A stretch of 13,164 nt of DNA from positions 80,610-93,773 of the forward strand of contig DIXH01000063.1 in the NCBI GenBank assembly GCA_002428605.1. The letters are read 5' to 3'. The number at the start of each line of letters is the position of its first letter. The first letter of the stretch is position 1. Source of the DNA: Clostridiaceae bacterium UBA6085. Its GTDB lineage: Bacteria; Bacillota; Clostridia; Clostridiales; Clostridiaceae. A model generated the notes under the pieces. The model worked only from the letters and a program-made list of their open reading frames with translations. It made no database searches and was not told the DNA's origin. A program made the translations under genes and the position numbers. Shown piece by piece: positions 1-4,835 of the stretch.

Positions 1-450
1 GCAAAATCCTTCGAAACCAAGGAAGCAGTCTTCAGGGGCGCCGATGAGATAGATATGGTGATAAATGTCGGAAGGCTCAAGGAGAAGGACTATGACTACG
101 TCAGGGACGACATCGAGGCTGTTGTGCTTGCTGCAGGAGACAAGCTTACAAAGGTCATAATCGAGACTTGCCTTCTGACTGATGACGAGAAGGTGACAGC
201 CTGCGAAATAGCAAAGGCTGCAGGCGCGACCTTCGTAAAGACCTCAACCGGTTTCTCGACGGGCGGGGCAACCAAGGCAGACATTGCCCTCATGAGAAGG
301 ACAGTCGGCAAGGAAATGGGAGTCAAGGCTTCCGGTGGAGTAAGGACCTATGACGATGCCATAGCCATGATCGAGGCCGGAGCAACAAGGCTCGGTACAT
401 CGGGCTCAGTTGCCATCGTTACCCATGGCGCATCGGAAACCGACTATTGA
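1..450 (+). CDS. deoC: Deoxyribose-phosphate aldolase, 3' part (5' end outside window)
   Basis: The frame is open from base 1, so this is the C-terminal 149 residues of a protein whose start lies upstream; the family is usually about 220 residues, so roughly 70 are missing. The class I aldolase reversibly cleaves 2-deoxyribose 5-phosphate to glyceraldehyde 3-phosphate and acetaldehyde, in cytosolic deoxynucleoside catabolism. Visible signatures are EIDMVINVG near fragment residue 16 (with the conserved Asp), VKTSTGF with the Schiff-base Lys at fragment residue 80 (codon 238-240), and VKASGGVRT with the second catalytic Lys at residue 109. The C-terminal region GATRLGTSGSVAI is the phosphate-binding part. 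The gene ends with TGA and has no clear terminator before the next gene, so it may be cotranscribed with it. Identification is by recognised family motifs. Confidence 0.95.
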   Translation, partial: AKSFETKEAVFRGADEIDMVINVGRLKEKDYDYVRDDIEAVVLAAGDKLTKVIIETCLLTDDEKVTACEIAKAAGATFVKTSTGFSTGGATKADIALMRRTVGKEMGVKASGGVRTYDDAIAMIEAGATRLGTSGSVAIVTHGASETDY

Positions 451-495
451 CTTCTTAATTAGAATCCGTTCATTCCATGGAAATGAGGTATACAG

Positions 496-825
496 ATGCA
501 TAGAGACATAATAGAATCCGAGCTTCTCGGCAAGGTCATTGACATTCCCGACGAGCTCAGGGGAAAGGTCCTCGAAATATTCATCAGGGAATATGAGGAT
601 GACGACAAGGAAGCTTCCGAAATGGCTATAAAGATGCAGAAGAGGGCTCAGCGCGTAGCGTATCTCGGAAAGGAGAGCGAGGTCTTCTTCTTTACTAAGG
701 ATGAGCTGCCGGATGACAGGAGAAGAAAGCTTATATCAAAGCTCAAGGAGTGCGGCTACCAGGTAGAGCATAAGGAAGGGTCGCTTAAGAATCAGATCAT
801 AACCCTTGCCTGGAGGAACGTATAG
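496..825 (+). CDS. Hypothetical protein, 109 residues, charged and soluble
   Basis: I do not recognise a family. The ATG at 496 has a GAGGT ribosome binding site at 485-489, 6 nt upstream. The product has no signal peptide or membrane segment. Residues 1-60 are acidic and probably helical (DIPDELRGKVLEIFIREYEDDDKEASEMAIKMQKRAQ). The second half alternates short hydrophobic stretches with charged ones (SEVFFFTKDELPDDRRRKLISKLKECGYQVEHKEG), which would fit a small alpha/beta fold. It starts 45 nt after deoC with no terminator between them, so readthrough from deoC is plausible, but nothing else links it to nucleoside catabolism. Codon use resembles its neighbours, so it is probably a real native gene. 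Confidence 0.8.
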   Translation: MHRDIIESELLGKVIDIPDELRGKVLEIFIREYEDDDKEASEMAIKMQKRAQRVAYLGKESEVFFFTKDELPDDRRRKLISKLKECGYQVEHKEGSLKNQIITLAWRNV

Positions 826-872
826 CTAAGAAATATCTTTACTTTAAATATAATATATCTGACAGCATTGAA

Positions 873-899
873 GAGGCGGAGAATCAATTTCTCCGCCTC
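873..899. terminator. Convergent hairpin between the 109-residue gene and the minus-strand membrane gene
   Basis: A perfect 11-bp GC-rich stem, GAGGCGGAGAA (873-883) with TTCTCCGCCTC (889-899), has a 5-nt loop, TCAAT. It lies 47 nt after the plus-strand stop. The TGA stop of the minus-strand gene (884-886) falls in the loop, so the 3' arm encodes the last residues of that protein. Neither strand has a strong T run after the stem, so termination efficiency is uncertain. Confidence 0.7.
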
Positions 900-1168
900 A
901 TGTTGACTATAATGTTCGTGATGATATTTCCAAAGATCACGAATCCTATCATTATTATCGAGAGGATGTATGCGATGTCCCTGAACCCTTCAGGGGTTGT
1001 CGTCATGAGCTGGTATATATAGTAGATTATGACCGCAGCCCCAAGGAATGAGGGTATGTGCCTGATATAAGCGTTTCTGGTGAACAGGCTTGTGACAATG
1101 CTGTAGACGCCTCCTGCCATGAAGAAGGCACCCAGTATAAGAATCAGCCTTATTGTGCTTGAATCCAT
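884..1168 (-). CDS. Small three-pass membrane protein, unknown function, 94 residues
   Basis: I do not recognise a family. Three hydrophobic stretches are visible: about residues 6-27 (IRLILILGAFFMAGGVYSIV), about 41-57 (FLGAAVIIYYIYQL) and about 65-88 (IAYILSIIMIGFVIFGNI). A basic tail, MRRRN, follows at the C-terminus, and the arginines suggest that end is cytoplasmic. The ATG at 1166-1168 has an AAAGGAG ribosome binding site (reverse complement of 1175-1181), 6 nt away. The gene is monocistronic in this window: it diverges from the DNA glycosylase gene and converges on the 109-residue gene. Its last codons lie in the hairpin at 873-899. Function cannot be inferred from context. Confidence 0.8.
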   Translation of the reverse strand: MDSSTIRLILILGAFFMAGGVYSIVTSLFTRNAYIRHIPSFLGAAVIIYYIYQLMTTTPEGFRDIAYILSIIMIGFVIFGNIITNIIVNMRRRN

Positions 1169-1215
1169 GCTGTGCTCCTTTCGGACTCTCTTATGAGTTC
1201 CTTTGTTGTACTCAG

Positions 1216-1224
1216 ATTATATCA
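1216..1224 (-). promoter_or_regulatory. Extended -10 promoter for the 94-residue membrane gene
   Basis: Read on the minus strand this is TGATATAAT, a perfect TATAAT with the upstream TGn of extended -10 promoters. It lies about 48 bp ahead of the start codon. No good -35 hexamer is present at 16-18 bp, which fits the extended -10 type. Confidence 0.55.
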
Positions 1225-1271
1225 TCTGTCTTACTTCACATGATTACAAATCCAATACAGGCGGTGAATAT

Positions 1272-1895
1272 ATGACCGAATTCAAGCTTCTAGGAAAGGA
1301 TTTTTTTGAGAGGGATGCCTTGTCCGTTGCAAGGGACCTTCTCGGCAAGGTGATAGAGGTCACAGACGGCACCGGATGCTGCAGCGCAGTCATTACAGAG
1401 ACGGAAAGCTACTCCGGCTTTGAGGATAAGGCTTCCCACGCATTCGGCGGGAAGGTGACTGACAGGAACAGAGTCATGTATGGGGAGGCCGGGATAATAT
1501 ATGTGTACCTTGTTTACGGAATGCACGTGCTTCTTAACATCGTGACAGGAGATGTGGGATTTCCTGCTGCGGTGCTGATCCGGTCAGCCCTCCCGAAGGA
1601 GGGTATGGACCTGATGGCTGAGAGAAGGTTCAAAAAACGTCCTGACCAGCTCACAGTGAAGGAGCTGGCGTCACTTGCGAAAGGGCCCGGCAACCTGACC
1701 AAAGCACTGGGGATAACCATGGAGGACTATGGCAGGCAGATAAACAAGATCTATGGACAAAAGTCCATAGCATTCATAGATTCCGCCTATACCCCTGAGT
1801 ACTTATCGTCAAAGCGCATCGGCGTTGACTATGCGAAAGAATGGGCGCAGGTACCGTGGCGCTTCTCGATCAGGGACGGTTTTTCCAAGTTCTGA
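1272..1895 (+). CDS. 3-methyladenine DNA glycosylase (AAG/MPG family)
   Basis: This 207-residue protein belongs to the alkyladenine glycosylase family, which excises alkylated and deaminated purines at the start of base excision repair. Family residues are in place: the general-base Glu45 and intercalating Tyr47 in ITETESY, His56 in EDKASHAFGG, the YVYLVYGMHVLLNI core strand, LIRSALP with the conserved Arg, GPGNLTKALGI, and a C-terminal RIGVDYAKEWAQVPWRF. These match human E125, Y127 and H136 in order and spacing. I chose the ATG at 1272 over an in-frame TTG at 1203 because AGGCGGTGA immediately precedes it and homologous sequence begins there. The length matches bacterial members, typically about 200 residues. 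It is not the TagA or AlkA type, which are unrelated folds. It is followed by the GH4 gene with no obvious functional link. Confidence 0.93.
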   Translation: MTEFKLLGKDFFERDALSVARDLLGKVIEVTDGTGCCSAVITETESYSGFEDKASHAFGGKVTDRNRVMYGEAGIIYVYLVYGMHVLLNIVTGDVGFPAAVLIRSALPKEGMDLMAERRFKKRPDQLTVKELASLAKGPGNLTKALGITMEDYGRQINKIYGQKSIAFIDSAYTPEYLSSKRIGVDYAKEWAQVPWRFSIRDGFSKF

Positions 1896-1977
1896 AAATC
1901 CTTGGCAACTTTTGAAAGGCACTCTGCCATCTTCTGCGGTATCATCAGCTTGTAACTAAAAGCGCATGGAGGTATTT

Positions 1978-3297
1978 ATGAAAAAAGGTTTGAAGATCGT
2001 AACTATCGGTGGAGGATCCAGCTACACGCCGGAGCTTGTGGAAGGCTTCATAAAGAGACACGCGGAGCTTCCCGTATCGGAGCTGTGGCTTGTTGACATC
2101 GAGGATGGCAGAGAGAAGCTCGAGATCGTAGGCAACCTTGCCAAGAGAATGGTAAAGAAGGCCGGCCTTGATATCGAGATCCATCTTACGCTTGACAGAA
2201 GGGAAGCTCTGAAGGATGCAGACTTCGTGACTACCCAGTTCAGAGTTGGACTTCTTGATGCCAGGATCAAGGACGAGAGGATCCCTCTGAAGCACGGCTA
2301 CATGGGACAGGAAACAAACGGAGCAGGCGGACTTTTCAAGGGCCTGAGGACTATTCCCATAGTCGTAGGGATCACCAGGGACATGTCCGAGCTTTGTCCG
2401 GATGCATGGCTCATAAACTTCACAAATCCTGCAGGTATGGTTACTGAAGCGCTTCTGAAATATGGATATACAAAAAAGGTCATTGGACTCTGCAACGTAC
2501 CTATTGGTATGGAGAGGATGGCAGCTGAGATCCTTGAGATGGACCCATCAAGAATAAGGATGGACTTTGCAGGACTTAACCATATGGTCTTCGGTAAGGA
2601 GATATATGTCGACGGAAAGCCATTCATGAAGGAATTCATCGAGAAGTACACTGACGCCAATGTCGTAACCACCATGAAGAACATCAAGGACTTCAAGTGG
2701 GAGCCCGATTTCATAAGAGGCATCGGAGTCATACCATGTCCTTACCACAGGTACTACTTCAAGAAGAGGGAGATGCTTGAGTCAGAGCTGAAGGCGTATG
2801 CAGAAAACGGGACAAGGGCAGAGACTGTCAAGAAGCTTGAAGAGGAGCTGTTCGAGCTCTACAAGGACGAGACACTTGACATAAAGCCGCCGCAGCTCCA
2901 GGAAAGGGGAGGCGCATACTACAGCGATGCAGCATGCAGGCTCATAAATTCGATCTATAATGACACAATGGACATCCAACCTGTAAACACAATGAACAGG
3001 GGTGCCCTTGCTGACATAGCTTACGACTCAGCAGTCGAGGTAAGCTGCATTATCACAAAGAACGGTCCGGTACCTCTTTCGATGGGACACCTTCCGACTG
3101 CGGTCAGGGGACTCGTACAGCAGATCAAAGCCTTCGAGCAGACAGCGGCGGATGCTGCCATGACAGGGGACTACAACCTGGCGCTTGCAGCCATGACCAT
3201 GAATCCTCTGGTTCAGGAGGATGTTGATGCCAAGGTACTTCTTGACGAGATGCTTGAGGCTCATAAGGACCACCTTCCACAGTTCTTCGTGAAATAA
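1978..3297 (+). CDS. GH4 6-phospho-beta-glucosidase (NAD- and metal-dependent)
   Basis: The 439-residue product is a glycoside hydrolase family 4 enzyme. It hydrolyses phosphorylated disaccharides by a redox-elimination mechanism that needs NAD+ and a divalent metal, in the cytosol after PTS uptake. Visible motifs are the N-terminal dinucleotide-binding GGGSSYTPEL (residues 11-20), the QFRVG motif at about 87-91, NPAG at 150-153, Cys172 in GLCNVPIG and His202 in GLNHMVF (the metal ligands), and CPYHRYY and GGAYYSDAA in the second half. The QFRVG form points to the 6-phospho-beta-glucosidase branch rather than 6-phospho-alpha-glucosidase or alpha-galactosidase. The exact sugar is an inference. 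The ATG at 1978 is preferred to that at 1966 because GGAGG at 1968-1972 is its ribosome binding site and MKKGLKIVTIGGG is the typical family N-terminus. No PTS permease or regulator lies nearby. Confidence 0.92.
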   Translation: MKKGLKIVTIGGGSSYTPELVEGFIKRHAELPVSELWLVDIEDGREKLEIVGNLAKRMVKKAGLDIEIHLTLDRREALKDADFVTTQFRVGLLDARIKDERIPLKHGYMGQETNGAGGLFKGLRTIPIVVGITRDMSELCPDAWLINFTNPAGMVTEALLKYGYTKKVIGLCNVPIGMERMAAEILEMDPSRIRMDFAGLNHMVFGKEIYVDGKPFMKEFIEKYTDANVVTTMKNIKDFKWEPDFIRGIGVIPCPYHRYYFKKREMLESELKAYAENGTRAETVKKLEEELFELYKDETLDIKPPQLQERGGAYYSDAACRLINSIYNDTMDIQPVNTMNRGALADIAYDSAVEVSCIITKNGPVPLSMGHLPTAVRGLVQQIKAFEQTAADAAMTGDYNLALAAMTMNPLVQEDVDAKVLLDEMLEAHKDHLPQFFVK

Positions 3298-3303
3298 CAA
3301 CAC

Positions 3304-3376
3304 AAAATGTGATGATCTGGCTAAACAAATGTTTGGCATGGGGCTCCGGGAATAACCGGAGCCTCTTCACATTTTT
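3304..3376 (+). terminator. Composite structured terminator after the GH4 gene
   Basis: Three stems are visible. The inner hairpin is GGCTCCGG (3342-3349), a 6-nt loop, and CCGGAGCC (3356-3363). A second hairpin is GCTAAAC (3320-3326) with GTTTGGC (3331-3337), with a 4-nt loop and one G-T pair. Both are enclosed by an outer stem, AAAATGTGA (3304-3312) with TCACATTTT (3367-3375), running into a T run. It begins 7 nt after the GH4 stop. The inner stem alone is followed by TCTTCACATTTTT, so intrinsic termination is likely. The enclosing stem is unusual and suggests a three-way-junction RNA. Confidence 0.7.
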
Positions 3377-3385
3377 AACATAGTT

Positions 3386-3407
3386 TTGAACATTGCTTGA
3401 ACATTCA
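3386..3407 (+). repeat. Tandem direct repeat TTGAACATT, 11-bp period
   Basis: TTGAACATT occurs at 3386-3394 and 3397-3405, spaced by one helical turn. The stretch ACATTGC (3390-3396) also forms an inverted repeat with GCAATGT (3414-3420). The repeats lie between the GH4 terminator and the -10 box of the next gene, so they are candidate regulator sites. TTGAAC at 3386, 16 bp from TTTTAT at 3408-3413, could alternatively be a promoter. Confidence 0.45.
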
Positions 3408-3439
3408 TTTTATGCAATGTGATTAATGCGATTGTGGAT

Positions 3440-3445
3440 TATAAT
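3440..3445 (+). promoter_or_regulatory. Candidate -10 box for the lipocalin-like gene
   Basis: A perfect TATAAT lies 49 bp upstream of the ATG at 3495. No convincing -35 hexamer is present 16-18 bp upstream, so the promoter may need an activator or may not be real. Confidence 0.4.
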
Positions 3446-3494
3446 GTAGTTAACAGAGACGGCAATAACAGGCGAAGCGGCGGGAGTGATTCAT

Positions 3495-3959
3495 ATGACC
3501 GACAAAGTAATGAAGGAAATGGAAGGGAGATGGTTTCTACAGTACTCAGGCTGTCCCATGTGGAAGTCCGGGAACATAGACACGATCTCCTTCAATTATA
3601 CTCTGGAGCACAGGGGCGAAGAGCTGATTTTGAAGGATGTGGTGGAGTACAGGAAAAACGGAAAGATGAAGATGAAAGCCGGGATAGATATCCCCGGTGA
3701 AGATGGAAGGTCATTCCAATGGAGAGGGATAGGTGTCGGAAACAAGCTTTTCCGGGGAAAGTCGAAGGTACTTATGAATGAGGACGGGATACTTGTCATC
3801 TGGTTCGAAAAGACACTCGGATCTTCGGAATCCATCGACGTACTTACCAGAAAAAGGCATCTCACCAGTAAGGAGAGTGAATATATACTGGGTATCCTTG
3901 AAAAAAGTGAAGAATACTCAAGGTTTATAGGTAATATAGATGCTGTCAATATAGGATGA
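3495..3959 (+). CDS. Lipocalin-like small protein (putative)
   Basis: The 154-residue product starts at the ATG at 3495, served by GGGAG at 3482-3486, 8 nt upstream; a GTG at 3486 in frame overlaps that site and is less likely. The N-terminal region MEGRWFLQYSGCPMW resembles the GxW signature of lipocalins. It is followed by alternating strands (ISFNYTLEHRGEELILKDVVEY, FQWRGIG, SKVLMNEDGILVIWFEKTL) and a late VLTRKRHL, the order of a calycin beta-barrel with a C-terminal helix (SKESEYILGILEKSEEYSRF). No signal peptide is visible, so it is probably cytosolic, unlike the outer-membrane lipocalin Blc. The ligand is unknown. The family call rests on motif resemblance only. The gene stands alone between the GH4 terminator and hpf. 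Confidence 0.7.
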   Translation: MTDKVMKEMEGRWFLQYSGCPMWKSGNIDTISFNYTLEHRGEELILKDVVEYRKNGKMKMKAGIDIPGEDGRSFQWRGIGVGNKLFRGKSKVLMNEDGILVIWFEKTLGSSESIDVLTRKRHLTSKESEYILGILEKSEEYSRFIGNIDAVNIG

Positions 3960-3960
3960 T

Positions 3961-3992
3961 AAAATTTTTCTATTAAATTGATTGAAAATTTT
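3961..3992 (+). terminator. Weak AT-rich stem-loop after the lipocalin-like gene
   Basis: AAAATTTTTC (3961-3970) can pair with GAAAATTTT (3984-3992), with one bulged base and a 13-nt loop. It starts directly after the TGA stop. The stem is entirely A/T except one pair, so it is a poor terminator and hpf may receive some readthrough. Confidence 0.3.
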
Positions 3993-4010
3993 GTTAATTC
4001 ACCAGCCGTT

Positions 4011-4026
4011 AACCTTTAAAAAGGTT
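4011..4026. repeat. Near-perfect palindrome AACCTTT-AA-AAAGGTT upstream of hpf
   Basis: Seven-base arms (4011-4017 and 4020-4026) flank an AA centre. Flanking AGCC (4004-4007) and GGCT (4027-4030) extend the pairing past a 3-nt bulge. The palindrome covers the place where a -35 box for the TATAAT at 4043 would be, so it is a candidate operator or, in RNA, a hairpin. Confidence 0.5.
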
Positions 4027-4042
4027 GGCTCTTGGGTTAAAA

Positions 4043-4048
4043 TATAAT
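4043..4048 (+). promoter_or_regulatory. Candidate -10 box for hpf
   Basis: A perfect TATAAT lies 35 bp upstream of the hpf ATG. It is itself bracketed by GTTAA (4036-4040) and TTAAC (4048-4052). No standard -35 is found at 16-18 bp; TTGGCT at 4025-4030 is only 12 bp away. I could not match SigB or SigH consensus boxes. Confidence 0.5.
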
Positions 4049-4083
4049 TAACATAACTACTTACACTGCAAGGGGGCTATAAC

Positions 4084-4620
4084 ATGAAAGTATCTATTTA
4101 TGCTAAGAACATCGAACTAACTCAGGGTCTGAAGGAGGCTGTAGAGTCCAAGCTTGGAAAGCTGGACAAATACTTCAACCAGCCGGTTGAGGCAAGGGCA
4201 TCGCTTAGCGTAATAAAACTGAATCATACCTTCGAGGTGACGATCCCCTTCGGGCACGTGCTCCTTAGAGCAGAGGAATCCACTGATGACATGTACAAAT
4301 CCATTGATATGGCACAGGATATCCTCGAGAGGCAGATAAGAAGGTACAAGACAAGGATAGAAAGGAGACAAAGCGGAGAATCAGTAAGATTCAATGAGGC
4401 TGCCTTCATCTCAAGGTATGAAGAGGAGCCTAAGGAGCCAAGGATAGTAAAGACCAAGAAGATCTCCATAAAGCCTATGGACAAGGAGGAGGCAGTACTT
4501 CAGATGGAGCTTCTCGGACATGACTTCTACGTCTTCGAGGATGAGAACGGGGACATGGGAGTGGTATACAAGAGAAAGGACGGAAACTACGGCCTGATCG
4601 AGAAGGAGCTAGAATCCTGA
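4084..4620 (+). CDS. hpf: Ribosome hibernation promoting factor, long form
   Basis: The 178-residue protein is the long HPF of Bacillota and many other bacteria. It binds the 30S decoding region and drives formation of inactive 100S ribosome dimers in stationary phase or stress. Residues 1 to about 100 are the S30AE/YfiA domain (MKVSIYAKNIELTQGLKEAV at the start, then the basic helix ILERQIRRYKTRIERR). A linker with acidic residues follows. Residues about 120-178 form the C-terminal dimerisation domain (VKTKKISIKPMDKEEAVLQM, then GHDFYVFEDENG and VVYKRKDGNYGLIEKE). Length matches the family's 175-190. The ribosome binding site is AGGGGG at 4071-4076, 7 nt from ATG. It is followed by a terminator, then secA, an arrangement common in Bacillota. 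The upstream region is rich in inverted repeats, so regulated expression is likely. Confidence 0.96.
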   Translation: MKVSIYAKNIELTQGLKEAVESKLGKLDKYFNQPVEARASLSVIKLNHTFEVTIPFGHVLLRAEESTDDMYKSIDMAQDILERQIRRYKTRIERRQSGESVRFNEAAFISRYEEEPKEPRIVKTKKISIKPMDKEEAVLQMELLGHDFYVFEDENGDMGVVYKRKDGNYGLIEKELES

Positions 4621-4642
4621 AGACAAAGTGAATGAAAAATAC

Positions 4643-4671
4643 AGGGAGCCTCAGGGCTCCCTTTCGATTTA
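4643..4671 (+). terminator. Intrinsic terminator after hpf
   Basis: AGGGAGCC (4643-4650), a 4-nt loop, and GGCTCCCT (4655-4662) are followed by the T-rich TTCGATTT. It starts 23 nt after the hpf stop and separates hpf from the secA promoter. Confidence 0.85.
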
Positions 4672-4730
4672 AAGGTAATTTTAATATATTTTTGGCATCA
4701 TATCCCTTGGGGCTCCCAATGTCACTTTGG

Positions 4731-4760
4731 TTGATATGGGCCGAGATTAGATGGTATAAT
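4731..4760 (+). promoter_or_regulatory. SigA-type promoter of secA
   Basis: TTGATA (4731-4736) and TATAAT (4755-4760) are separated by 18 bp. The transcript would start near 4767 and carry a leader of about 70 nt ahead of the secA ATG. Confidence 0.8.
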
Positions 4761-4766
4761 ATTATT

Positions 4767-4813
4767 TGTGCCGATATGCACATTTTTCGTAAGTGCAGGG
4801 AAATCCCCTGCAA
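4767..4813 (+). promoter_or_regulatory. Structured secA leader with two hairpins
   Basis: TGTGC (4767-4771) pairs with GCACA (4778-4782), and TGCAGGG (4795-4801) pairs with CCCTGCA (4807-4813), loop AAATC. The second stem ends 10 nt before the GGGG of the secA ribosome binding site (4824-4827). CCCC at 4806-4809 is also complementary to that GGGG. There is no T run, so these are not terminators. A role in translation control is inference. Confidence 0.5.
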
Positions 4814-4835
4814 TAATTTGGATGGGGTTGAAAAG

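Noticed and set aside
849..854. TATAAT at 849-854 as a promoter
   Set aside because: No gene starts downstream on the plus strand before the convergent hairpin, and there is no -35. The AT-rich stretch makes chance matches likely.
1203..1271. Upstream TTG start for the DNA glycosylase
   Set aside because: The extra 23 residues do not resemble the family and overlap the divergent promoter of the membrane gene. AGGCGGTGA precedes the ATG at 1272.
1892..1908. Possible CcpA cre site ahead of the GH4 gene
   Set aside because: The stretch beginning TGAAAATCC lacks the central CG and has too many mismatches to the cre consensus.
4008..4042. BirA-like box (GTTAACC ... GGTTAA) upstream of hpf
   Set aside because: The half-sites are about 20 bp apart rather than the 14-16 bp of known BirA boxes, and hpf has no biotin connection.
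4632..4835. N-terminal extension of SecA using in-frame upstream ATGs (for example at 4632 or 4776)
   Set aside because: The region holds the hpf terminator, the secA promoter and the leader hairpins. The upstream ATGs lack ribosome binding sites, and SecA proteins begin MGLFDK, as at 4836.
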